A stretch of 21,259 nt of DNA, from NCBI GenBank assembly GCA_003833135.1, contig QZLH01001059.1, positions 24,525-45,783 on the forward strand. The letters are read 5' to 3'. A model generated the notes under the pieces. That model saw nothing but the letters and a program-made list of their open reading frames with translations. It did no database searches and was not told where the DNA came from. Source of the DNA: Oehlia diaphana (Eukaryota; Glomeromycota; Glomeromycetes; Glomerales; Glomeraceae). Positions 1 to 9,582 of this stretch are shown here, in pieces (the first letter of the stretch is position 1; every line of letters starts with the position of its first letter). The position numbers were made by a program, and so were the translations under genes.

Positions 1-282
1 CTAAGGCAAATGTTACACAAAAAACATCCAATAAATTTTATGGCTGATAATTTCAATTTTAAACCAATCATATTTAAGGAAAAGGGGTACAGGTTAAGGA
101 TCCCCGCCAATAAAATTACGTCCTGATCACGTGATAAACTTTTTACATATAAACTTTTTTTGTTGAAATTTGAAAAAGTGACCCTGCCGGGTGAAGTGAA
201 CCGAAAAATCGAATTTGTGTGGCCTTACCTTAAGTCTGGTTTGTTCGGGCCAGTGCTTTACAAAAAAAAAAAAAATAATGAA
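1..282. other. left edge, no gene supported
   Basis: AT-rich sequence with a moderately GC-richer patch around 180-255. On the minus strand a consensus donor (GTAAGG following CTTAAG) lies at about 228-235, which could close a short exon covering roughly 230-257, but no start, frame or partner exon can be established. A perfect palindrome containing CACGTG sits at 126-135. Nothing recognisable is encoded. Confidence 0.4.
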
Positions 283-304
283 AAGAAACGTTAAAACGTT
301 TCTT
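283..304. repeat. AACGTT palindrome (10-bp arms, 2-nt centre)
   Basis: The arms aagaaacgtt (283-292) and aacgtttctt (295-304) are exact reverse complements separated by AA. A weaker relative with the same aaacgtt...aacgttt core lies at about 391-412. The same AACGTTTT word recurs in the small inverted-repeat element at 10587-10721. The function is unknown; these may be ends of small non-autonomous elements or simple palindromes. Confidence 0.5.
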
Positions 305-309
305 AAATT

Positions 310-671
310 AAAAAAAAAAAGATAAAAAAGGTTTCAGCTCTTTCTCATCTTGAAGTCCAGTTCGTTCTGGCTGGCAATTCCTACAAATGAAATAAACGTT
401 AGTAAAACGTTTCTACAAAGTTAATTTTAAAAAAAAGCCCTTACCTTCCAAAGCCGAAAAGGAGCTTATCTATGTACTTGCAGACTGAAGCTAAAACAAA
501 TAAATGCCCTTCATGGAATTTTTTTTTTAAAAAAAATAAAATTATATATTTGTTCCAAATTATGGTGTAGTAGAACGAAAAATAATTAGCCACCGCAACA
601 TGATCTGAACCCGGCTCAGGCGTAGATCGTTGTGGAATGCCATGATTAAACCAGGTTCGGATGATCGGCAA
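310..671 (-). pseudogene. exon-like fragments of an unrecognised gene
   Basis: Two minus-strand pieces could form exons. The first is open from a Met codon at 671 to 445, ends in the motif KLLFGFGR and is followed by a good donor (GTAAGG). The second starts at 380 after a GTAG acceptor and stays open through residues such as PERTGLQDEKELKPF to about 310. The implied intron (381-444) would be 64 nt, matching the intron sizes of the secure genes in this window, and the phases agree (AG plus G gives Arg). Much of the first piece is low-complexity (poly-Phe/Lys), there is no recognisable domain, and no clear downstream donor follows the second piece. It may be a decayed gene, a transposon remnant or chance. 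Confidence 0.2.
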
Positions 672-700
672 TCAGGAAGTTTTTTGGCTAACTACACCAT
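562..700. mobile_element. possible 139-bp element with 10-bp terminal inverted repeats
   Basis: atggtgtagt (562-571) and its exact reverse complement actacaccat (691-700) bracket a short segment that is visibly GC-richer than its surroundings (around 590-665). The size and terminal repeats fit a MITE-like element. No clear target-site duplication is seen, and one copy alone cannot prove mobility. Confidence 0.25.
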
Positions 701-1204
701 TATGTCGAAAAGATCCTAAAAAGTCTAAAAAAAGGGTTAAATATTAACTTTTTTGACTATCTTTCGCCGAAAGAATGGCCGACGATAAATTGAAAATTAA
801 GTTTGTGGCGATTTACAGTATTTGCTAGAATTTCGGATGTTTGGAATAAATTTTATTAAAAATGAATTTGTTCTCCTCATCTGAATTTCAACGTCTCTGT
901 TTGTAGCAATCATTTCATTTAAACTATTTTTGGTTTAGTCATTTAAGATATTACACAGACAGTTATTATTTTATTGGTTAGTTAATTTATTCTACATTTC
1001 ATTAATTAATTGCAAAAACAATAGTAGATTACCGTTATTTTTTTCTTGTTTAAATTTCGATAGGATACTTTTTCTGGTCATCACATGTTTAATGGCTTCG
1101 TTTCTTAAGTTTGATCGTAATCTGAGGGTAATGGAAGGAAATTTATTATTTATAACCATAGTTATTTGGCCCTTTGAGTTTAATTAACCATTAAACCATA
1201 ATAT
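701..1204. other. intergenic, no feature seen
   Basis: AT-rich unique-looking sequence with no open frame of note, no splice-bounded exon pair and no repeat shared with the rest of the window that I could detect. Confidence 0.5.
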
Positions 1205-1232
1205 TAACCCTAATCCTAACTTTAACCCTAAT
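1205..1232. repeat. short degenerate telomere-like stretch (CCCTAA type)
   Basis: Two exact taaccctaat words flank degenerate units (tcctaac, tttaac). This resembles about four units of the C-rich strand of the TTAGGG telomere repeat. It is short and interstitial. A G-strand counterpart lies at 20877-20890. Confidence 0.4.
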
Positions 1233-1784
1233 ACAAATCTAAACGTATTATAATGACGTTAATTAATATTGATTTTTTTGACGCAGGGGGTATTAACGTA
1301 ATTAATTTAGAAATGATCAGCATCAAAATCACGTGAACGTAACATTTTTCTGCGGTGATGTTGTACGAGAATTTGTGATACTTTGAGGCTGAAACCATAT
1401 TTGACATTTGAAAAAACTTCTGCATAAACATATGTAAAAAAAATACCAGATTTTTTTTAAAAAAAGGAAAAGAAACCAATCTTTTAATTATTCTGTTTTT
1501 ATTTCTTTTATTTCGCGATTTTTTCTTGTTCATCAAACGAAAGATTTTTCGAATGTATCATTATCATCATTGTTACAAATAACGATAAACGTTTTACTTT
1601 CGAGCTCCGATAAGGCGATAATTGATTTTTTTTTTTTAATATTTATCTTGATCATTAACTACTGATTATCATTTCATTGAAAATTTCTTAATACAGCAGG
1701 ATTTTTTTTTCCTTTTTTTTCGTGTCGATCATATCCAAATTTGATTTTTTCAAAGAAAAAAAAAATTATAGCCTACCCCTTTTT

Positions 1785-1969
1785 TTGGATAATGCCAGGC
1801 GGCACTGGCCCTAAAGAGATGTGTCGAGCCAATAGTAAATTAGTGCCGATCTCTCGTTACATTTGCTTGGGTCCTGTGTTACTACAGATATTTAAATAAA
1901 TTGAGTACTTTTCCGGATTTTACTTTTTTCATCTCTTCTTGAGCTAAAAATACAGTTATATTTTTATTA
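1785..1969 (+). promoter_or_regulatory. promoter of channel gene copy 1
   Basis: A 42-bp block at 1826-1867 is identical to 13274-13315 upstream of the second copy and contains a CCAAT box (1829-1833), about 165 bp before the start codon. A TATA-like tttaaataaa follows at 1891-1900, about 100 bp before the ATG. The block is clearly GC-richer than its surroundings. Conservation between diverged paralogues suggests that it is functional; the promoter role is inferred from position and motifs. Confidence 0.55.
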
Positions 1970-1988
1970 GCTAAAAAACTTTTTTAGC
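1970..1988 (+). promoter_or_regulatory. palindrome just before the start codon of copy 1
   Basis: gctaaaaaa (1970-1978) and ttttttagc (1980-1988) are perfect reverse complements around a single C, ending 7 nt before the ATG at 1996. The same palindrome stands in the same place before copy 2 (13424-13442). In the mRNA it would form an A-U-rich hairpin with a minimal loop at the initiation site, or it may be a protein site in DNA. Confidence 0.6.
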
Positions 1989-1995
1989 AAAAAAC

Positions 1996-4900
1996 ATGGA
2001 AGTCAGACAACGAAATACATTTACTAGTGTTGTAAACTATTTTAATAAGCATAAAGATGAAATAGACGAAATAAACATAAATTATGAAAAAGACGATATC
2101 ACTACGAATAAGGAAGTTTATCAAATTGAACTTTGTCTAGATGGAAGATTTGTTTCTACATTCGATACAGGTAAAAAAACACATGTATTTTGTTAGTAGT
2201 AAACAATTATGTGACTTAAACATATATGATAAATTTTTTACCTTTTTTTTTTCTTTCAAAAAAAATTAAATAGCAAACCTTCGGATCAAAATATTGCAGA
2301 ATACTGATTATCGTCCATTTATGTTCAATAAGAAAAAGAATTTCAGAAATGAAAATGAATTTGAAAAACCCGTCGACATCGATAAAACAATCGCTTATTT
2401 TAAAATAAAAGATGATTTTAGTATTGACAAGCTTTACGACCATGACCCTCCTTCATTTGATGACAACAACGCTGGCTTTTCAGACAATGATGAAAATGGA
2501 ACAAAAAAACCTAATTATGGATGGTCTTTTGATATATCAAATATGCACAAGAATAATGACAAATATTTTATTTTTGTCGCCGTATCCCGCATAAACATTG
2601 ATGAGGATATGAAAGGAAATGATAAGCAGAAAAAGGATGATAATGGAAAATCTGATTATGAAAGAGAACAATTTAGCAAAAAGATATTTAAATGTCCTAC
2701 ACCACCTAAAAAACATGAAAATACAGTAAATTTATCACCTGATGATGAAAGTAGAATAAATATATCACCAACTAACGAAAATATTACTGCAACTAGTAAT
2801 ATAACAGATGAAAGTAAAAAAGGAGTCGCTATTTACCGTATTGAATTAAATAAACGTCAAAATGAAAAGAATGAAAATGGAGAGGATGTAAATAAAGAGA
2901 AGGAAAATGAGGAGAAAGAAAAAGAAAATTATGTTCTTAGCGCTGTGACTTGTTATTCTTATAACAAAATTTCAGGAATATGTAAATTCATTGAAGCTTC
3001 AAATGATGATGATTCAAGTAAAGATGATTCAAGTAAAGATGATTCAAGTGAATACAATTCATATAATCCTGAACTAAGAAGATTTATAATATTGAATTTC
3101 CGTGGAATATATAATATTGAATTTAATGATGATTTTGATTTTTTGAAATTGAATGAAAAATTTGAATACCCACAAAATATTAGATTTGTATTAGATAATT
3201 GGTTTACATTTGCTGAATTTGCTGATTGTACGACTAGAATTCTTTCGTGTATTTACGATAAATATTTTTTGTTTACACGACATAATAATGGCGTGCAATC
3301 ACTTGAAGGTAATTGTTTATTTATCTCGTCATAATTATGTTGAAAATATATTTATTAATTTGACATATTTTTTAGTTTATGATCTGGAAAAAATGGAACA
3401 TAAAGTTAATGCAAGATTTGTTGAAAATATCGTAAATGAATATATTATATATACTTATTCAGTTAGTAGGTTGCAACTTTGCTTTACTCAAGTTAATATT
3501 GTTAAGTAAGTTGTTATGTTAAAAGTTATTAATAATAATCTTTGATTGGTGTATAATTTCATATTATTAATTTTAAATTTATTAGATTTTTTCACATAGA
3601 AAATGGCTTGCAAATCGCATCAAAAGAATTCGAAGAACTAGAAAGAATTTATGTGTTGGAATTTATTGATAGTGATAATAAATTACTTATGATAGGCGAA
3701 GGCCAATGTCTAAAAAAAGGCGGAGATCAAAAAGACGAGGGTCTAGAAGTAGGAAAAGATCTGGAAAAAGGCAAAGATCAAGAAAGTAATAAAGATAAGG
3801 AAGTGAAATTTATAATTTGGGATCTGTACAATACCGGCAAACATGAATTATTAGTGGAGTTAGATGACTTTCCAATTACTAAAACTAACATGGATGATAT
3901 TTACACTCGTTTAGCCATAACTTCGGGAAATATTTTACAAATCAATGATTTTGGAAAAGTTTCGTCGGTTCTTAAAAAAATTGAAAATAAAATCAATAAG
4001 AAAAATCTAGATAAAGCTGCAGGTCCAAATATAATTTTAAAGGTCATGTGTGGAAAGCTAAATGGAAAAGAGGATAAAAATCATAAATTATATTACGATA
4101 AAAATATAAATTTCAGACAAATAGTTAATGACATAGAGCCATGGTTATCGGGTGGTAATAAAAGGACTTCTTATTGTCTTTATTATAATGAAAAAGGAAC
4201 AGAAACAGAAGCTTTACAGCTTATTGTTAGTAGATCAACTGTTCAAATTTGGCATCAAATAAATGATAGTAAAAACAAATTTGAGCTTCCTAACAAAGGG
4301 GAAGCCTTTCTTGAATATATATGGTCAAATCGTATTCCAGTAAAGCAAGAAAGAGAGAAAACGAGATTGAGAATTGAAAAGTTTGAATATGGACCAAATT
4401 ATGGAACAAATAGTAAAACATGTGATTTTTATTTAAAGGTTTATTGGTTTGAAAGAAATGATAGCTCAAAACCGGAAGAACATACAAAAATGACAGAGGA
4501 TGAAATAATAAAGAAAGAAAACAATGAAATAGATGAAATAGAAGATAAGATAAAAAAGAATAATGAAAACAAATACATAGACGAAGCGGAAAAAGAGAAA
4601 ATAAAACAAGAAATAATAAATAATTGTGTAAATGTAAAAATACGAGAAAAAGTGATTCTGGGAAAAGATGTTATTAAAAAATCTCATGTAGCAAGACACG
4701 CTTGCAAAGCATTAGAACATATAAGAAAACGTTATAGAAGTACTAAAAACGATGCGAATAATTATGAAGTAAGTTAAACATGAAAGAATTTAATTAAAGA
4801 TAATTTATTTTTTTTTTTTTGGAAATAATACTATTAACACTCATTAATGCTTCTTATTGATAAAAAGTATGAGAGGTTGACTAACTATATCGAACATATA

Positions 4901-7508
4901 ATCTGGAGATTTGCTAAATATGAACCAGAAAATTTCAGATTATTAGATATTCGATATAATCTTATGAAAAGTTTAATACTTGCTGATTGTGATCGTTTAA
5001 TAAAATTTATATTATTTGGATATGAAGAAACTGCAAAAAATAAAATTGATTACAGACATGTGCCAAGTAATAAATTATGGCCAGGAAAAAAGTTTTTAAA
5101 AGATGATGACCTTGCCTTTTTCAAAAGAGAAGATGAGCTAAAAAAGCCAAAAAATAATATGGAACTAGCAATTTATTATTGTAGAGGTAAATCTAACTTT
5201 ACTGATGTATATAATTAATTACAATAAAAATAACATTATTTTATTTATAGGCCGTGATCCTAAAGATGCGATTATTGTCGCATATCTTTTGGAATATTAC
5301 TCTAGAAATCCAACAAATTGCGTGGGTTGGATGTGTACCGTTTCTAAGGCAATTCCTTTATTATTTGAAAATAAATATGGTTCGTTTTTTATTCTTAATT
5401 TTATTTTCATCCAAAGAGTTTGCGAAATTTATATATTATTACATAAAAACAGACGATTATGCTAGAAAAGTGTTTATTAGATGTTTTGCAGATCAGGATC
5501 ACTCTTCGGGTCAAGATCCTGATGAAATTATTATGGAGGGATACCTAGAATATTACAATTATAGTGACACAAAATTTAGAGCGTTCACACCTATGGTCAG
5601 GCTGATGTCTGATAAACCTAAGTGGTACAATAATTGGATTTGGAACAAACTTAAACATTTCAAAAGTATATTCAAAGAAAATAAAAACTTCGAAAAATCA
5701 TTATTAGCTTTACGAGTGGTTCCCTTTCCTGGTTTTAGTGTAAATAGAATTCCAAAAGAAGAAATAGAATTTACTCCTATAAAATTTATTTTTAATGTTT
5801 TTCTATTCTTATTTATACCACGAAGATACGAGATTAGTCATAATGATATGACTAAGTTAAGCCCTTTTTCTAAGACGATACTATGTAGGAATTTTGATAT
5901 TTATGACAATCCAGCAATTGAAGCAGTTATTGTTCTTTATTGGCGAAAAGCAAGAATTTTTTTTTTTTTCACTTTCTTTCGATTTCTTGTTTTTGCGGCT
6001 TGTTTTGGGTTAATTAGCTGGGCATATTTGGATCATAGCACTATTATAAATCATTATTTTTTATTTGCATTAGTTTTTGTATTCTATTATTTGACAACTT
6101 ATCAACTTATTACTGAAGTGTTACAGTGTCATCATTGTGGATATAAAAAGTATTTGAGTGAAATATTTAATATTCTTGATATAATTTCAATTATGTTTGC
6201 TGTAACAATAATGTCAATAATGCTTAAAAATTTTCAATTTTTTGATGGTTTTGGAAGTGTTAATGAAATTAGCGATAGATTAATTACAGGGATATCATTC
6301 TCAATTTTTTTGCTTTGGATTGAATTGGTAATCTTTGAACTGTATTTGATTATTTAAGTTTTTATATAAGAGTAATTAATTAACTAATTTTAATAATTTT
6401 AGATTTTATATCTACGTCTAATGCCGGGTAAAAAATACAAAATTATTATTAAATTATTATTATTTCATTACATCATTAACCTATTCTTTTCCACTTGCTA
6501 GTTATTGGAATTTATATTTATCATGTCGTAATTATCTTCAAAACTGTATTCCCATTCTTTTTGTTTATTTTAATTGTGATATTCGCATTTGCACACACAA
6601 TGTATAAGGATCTTCTTTTTCTGATTTATTTATTTCATCTTAGGTTTAACTAAGGTTAACTTCTTTTATTTTAATTTATGTAGGTTTGTGCTGCTTGGAA
6701 ATCCCACGAATATTAAGACCAATGATTCTACATATAGTGGAGTTGCTACAAATTCTTTAACCAATGAGTCACTTGTTATTAAACTTAAGTCTGATTTTGA
6801 TCCTATGTCTAGTGATAATCCATTTACATCTTTTACTAAGGCAATGATGGCTACGTATTTTTGGATTAATGGTGATTTGGTTCAAAGAGATGAGTTTGAT
6901 TATTGGGCTGTTGATGTACTTACTTTGATTGCTAGCATATTTCTTGTAATCGTTTTACAAAATATGGTGATTGCTTATATGAGGTAATTTTATTTAACAA
7001 TTTAGCAAATACAACTTATTTGATATTCACTTTAACTGCTTACTATCTTTTTAGTAATGTATATGAAGATGTCATAGCTAAAAGTAGTCAAATTTTATTA
7101 AGGCTCCAAGCAAATTTCATATCAGATTATGAAGCATTACAACATTTTCATTTTTCGAAACCTGGACCTGAACCAAAACATATTTATTACTTTAGTCAAG
7201 CTGACTATTTTGAAAAGTGGTATAATACAATGAGTGATAATGATAAGGGGCCTATCTATAAAAGTTTTGAAATCAACTCTTCACTTACGTTAAGTAGTAT
7301 TATTATAGAAAATGATTATGACAAATATTCACTTTTAACATATAATGATAATATAAAAATTGTGGTTGAAGATTTTATTAAATCAGTGAATGATAATACT
7401 GAGAATTTGATTAAAAGAGCTATAGATAAATATTCAATTGAAAAAATTGATGATATGAAAATTGATATGGATCGTATATTAGAAAGATTGAAGAAACAAT
7501 TTTCGTAA
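1996..7508 (+). CDS. propeller-linked TRP-like ion channel, copy 1 (11 exons, 1574 aa)
   Basis: Exons, all with GT-AG introns: 1996-2170, 2274-3308, 3376-3505, 3586-4768, 4868-5186, 5251-5379, 5453-6327, 6403-6427, 6502-6601, 6684-6983, 7055-7508. Together they give 4725 nt, an exact multiple of three with no internal stop. Residues 1 to about 840 are probably cytosolic, rich in predicted beta strands with WD-like words (FIIWDLY, TVQIWHQI), suggesting a divergent beta-propeller, with acidic low-complexity (DDSSK repeats, about residue 300) and a charged helical stretch (EIDEIEDKIKK). Six hydrophobic segments follow at about 1157-1180, 1191-1213, 1229-1249, 1267-1290, 1292-1323 and 1400-1423. 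A pore loop lies between the last two (ATYFWINGD, the NGD at 1386-1388). This is the Ion_trans/TRP layout, so a membrane cation channel is inferred. The C-terminal tail carries EPKHIYYFS and a charged helix. The propeller reading is the least certain part. The intron 4 acceptor (AAAAAG) is weak but conserved in copy 2. Confidence 0.85.
6403..6427 (+). other. 25-nt microexon 8 of channel copy 1
   Basis: This exon encodes only ILYLRLMP plus one base and carries the end of the fourth membrane segment. It is bounded by ttttag and GTAAAA. It is needed to join the fourth and fifth segments in frame. The same 25-nt exon occurs at 17871-17895 in copy 2 (ILFLRIKT), so two independent sequences support it. 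Confidence 0.8.
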
Positions 7509-7938
7509 AATTTGATTTGTATATTATTTTAAAATTTTCACCATTTTTTATTAATTTTTAAGAATTATTTATTAATCATAAATGTTTAAGTCATTAGTTA
7601 TTTTATTTTATACTTATTTTTTTTGACTTTTGGGTAGTGATATTCACGTGACTTTGAATCACAAAAAAATGAGAATAAAGATAATTGATATAGATAGTAT
7701 TTAGTCATAGAAAATGGAAATAGATTTTTTCTCAGTGGATATTTAAATATATACTAGTATATGATTTTTCTCACTCGAAATAAAATAAATAGCTTATTTT
7801 AAAACTTTTATATAATGTCGCAAAAATAAAGTACCAAAAATAATTTTACATCATTTAAATTTATACGTTTTTTCGGTTTATAAACTTTTTTTTCGCAAAT
7901 ATTGTTTTAAATATAGATTGCTTAAGAATCGAAAACTA
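7509..7938 (+). other. conserved 3' flank of channel copy 1
   Basis: Homologous to 19019-19539. It contains a CACGTG hexamer at 7645-7650 in a shared context (gatattcacgtgact) and AATAAA-like words near 7672 and 7785 that could serve polyadenylation. No open frame. The shared CACGTG may be a bHLH-type site or part of the 3' untranslated region; the sequence alone does not decide. Confidence 0.5.
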
Positions 7939-8008
7939 TTTGAGTACTATTTGCTTCATTAATTTTACTTAAAAAAACCACTCTACTAGGAATGCAAAAT
8001 TAATTCTC

Positions 8009-8037
8009 CTATAAGCCTCTTTAATTTTAGCTCTATT
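8009..8037 (-). pseudogene. duplicated scrap of a J-domain gene
   Basis: These 29 bases nearly match 8250-8279, the helix II part of the Pam18-like relic, and read AKIKEAYRR on the minus strand. Homology stops on both sides and no HPD motif follows. It is a second small fragment of the same gene family lying about 240 bp away. Confidence 0.45.
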
Positions 8038-8146
8038 CAAACAAACCCTATTAAATATAAAAAAATTTTCTTGTTTGTGAGATAAATCATTGTTATATTA
8101 TATATTATTTTGACATAAATTTTTGTTAAAAGACAAATATTTTTTA

Positions 8147-8296
8147 TTATCTTCTTACAACTTTTTCAAGAAAATTCTTGGCTTCAATAATTTTACTAAC
8201 TAAATAAGGAGAACCACCTTTATCAGGATGATTAAGTATCAAAGTTTTTCTATAAGCCTCTTTAATTTTGGACTCTATTAATATCTTTTTCAATAT
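8147..8296 (-). pseudogene. PAM18: relic of the C-terminal exon of a Pam18/Tim14 J-protein
   Basis: The minus strand reads [20 protein letters not shown], then [15 protein letters not shown], then EKVVRR and a stop at 8147-8149. The HPD triad (8222-8230) and the NHPDxGGSPYLxxKIxEAK signature are those of Pam18/Tim14 (DNAJC19 family), the J-protein that stimulates mitochondrial Hsp70 in the PAM import motor at the inner membrane. About 49 codons are open, bounded upstream by a stop at 8297-8299. A possible splice acceptor (taatag) precedes the serine at 8274. No N-terminal exon or membrane segment could be found upstream to about 8700, so the family's usual N-terminal part is missing. The likely state is a truncated pseudogene. 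A last exon of a gene with a distant first exon is the less likely alternative. Confidence 0.65.
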
Positions 8297-8689
8297 TTAT
8301 AAAATTTTTTTGTTAATAAAAAAATATCAAATTAATTTAATAGAATATCTATGGCGTAACCGTACAATTCAAAGCATGTTGTAAAAACAAGAAGTCACTT
8401 GTTAGTATAAAACAACATGGCACTTGTTATAAAACAAACATGTTTCTTGTTATTTATCATGTCGATCATACAATTTTCATTTATGGAAATGGATTCCATA
8501 TATAGCGTCTTATCCGTCTTACCGATATCTGGAGTTTTAAACATATCACGCTTTGATATATCACCTTTTTTAAACACGAAAAAAAATAACAAAAAAGGTA
8601 TTATATTTAATAAAAAAAAATACTTCGTAATATGCAAAAAATCATTTAGAATTTTTTTTTATAGAAAATTCATTGGAGAATTTTTTTAG
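8297..8689. other. intergenic, small direct repeats only
   Basis: Two adjacent copies of cacttgtta...taaaacaacatg lie at 8396-8420 and 8421-8443, and related acaagaag / catgtttcttg words form an imperfect inverted arrangement around them. Open frames exist on both strands across 8395-8689 but are low-complexity, have no domain, and overlap each other. No gene is supported. Confidence 0.45.
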
Positions 8690-9215
8690 AGGGAAGTTCT
8701 TTTTAATAGATAATTTTGTTAGAAAATTTTTTAACAGAGGAGATTTTTTTTTTTTTTTTTGATTAAGAATTTCATTAAAGAATTATTTTTAATAAGAGGA
8801 AGCTTTTATTGATAAAGAATTTCTTTTGAGAATTTTTTTAATAGGTGAAAATATTTTTTGGTGGAGGATTTCGTTAGAGAATTTTTTTTTAATAGGAAAG
8901 TTTTTTTTTTTTTTTGATAGAGAATTTCGGTAAAGAAAATTTTTTTTAATAGGAGAGAAGTTTTTTTGATTGGTAATTCTTTTGAGAATTTTTTTAATAG
9001 GCAAGAATTTTTTTTCAATAGGGAAAATGTTATTTGACGGAGTTTTTTCGTTAGAAATTTTCTTTAATAGGGGATTTTTTTTGATGAGAATTCATTAAAA
9101 ATTTTTTCTTTAATAGAGGAGGTTTTTTTTTGACAATTTCGTTGGTTGAAATGTTTTTTTATAGGTGAGTCTTTTTTTGATGGAGAATAATTTTTTTAAT
9201 ATAGAGTATTGAGAA
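8690..9215. repeat. T-rich minisatellite, period about 50 bp
   Basis: A degenerate unit recurs: gagaatttcgttagagaa, then a T run, then ttaatagg plus a purine-rich patch, then another T run and gatgga/gatag. Copies of the (t)ttaatag word appear near 8703, 8788, 8839, 8890, 8943, 8993, 9063, 9108 and 9195, so about ten units. Long minus-strand frames here (Lys/Asn/Ile-rich) are by-products of the repeat and not genes. Confidence 0.75.
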
Positions 9216-9582
9216 TTATGACTTGAAATTTTTTTTTTTATAAAATTTATTGATTGGAAATTTTAAATCCTATCATGGTTCTTATTAGTGTAATTAATTT
9301 AATTTTTTTTAATTTATTCTTAATATATAGTTTCAGATTTTTTTAATTTTTTTACTATATTTTCTTTGTTTTATCTTTAATTAATATAATTAATATCGAT
9401 ATTCTTTTTTGATCTACTGTATATTAGCATACTTTTTTAATTTATCAATTTTATCTTTATCTTAAGTTTATTATTAGTTTTTAGTTTTCTGTATTTTTAT
9501 AGTATTTCTTTAATTTCATTTTTATTTAAATTTCAAAAATTATATTATACACCACACCTATACTATGTATTAATTATTTTAA
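9216..9582. other. AT-rich intergenic, nothing seen
   Basis: Extremely T-rich low-complexity sequence without a usable open frame or a repeat shared with other parts of the window. Confidence 0.5.

Larger units (their letters stand above)
1410..7938 (+). repeat. segmental duplication, copy 1 (partner 12657-19539)
   Basis: Homology to the second copy begins at the gaaaaaacttctgca word near 1410 and ends after taagaatcgaaaacta at 7923-7938. It covers the upstream region, all 11 exons, all 10 introns and about 430 bp of 3' flank of the channel gene. Sequence outside these points does not match between the copies. The copies are in direct orientation about 11.2 kb apart, with the BTB locus between them. 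Confidence 0.85.

Noticed and set aside
590..665. Possible tRNA or tRNA-derived sequence (gggttcagatc on the minus strand)
   Set aside because: Only a loose box B resemblance; no T-arm or acceptor pairing and no box A at the proper distance.
1228..1536. 102-codon minus-strand open frame
   Set aside because: It lies mostly in upstream sequence shared with copy 2, where the frame is not kept; Lys/Phe-rich and without a domain.
4290..4699. Two overlapping minus-strand frames inside exon 4
   Set aside because: Antisense shadows of the charged helical coding region of the channel gene; hydrophobic Tyr/Phe runs mirror Lys/Glu/Ile codons.
8395..8689. Open frames on both strands (80 and 90 codons)
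   Set aside because: They overlap each other, have no domain or splice context, and arise from AT-rich sequence with small repeats.
8789..9018. Minus-strand Lys/Asn/Ile-rich frames
   Set aside because: Produced by the T-rich minisatellite; repeat translation and not a gene.
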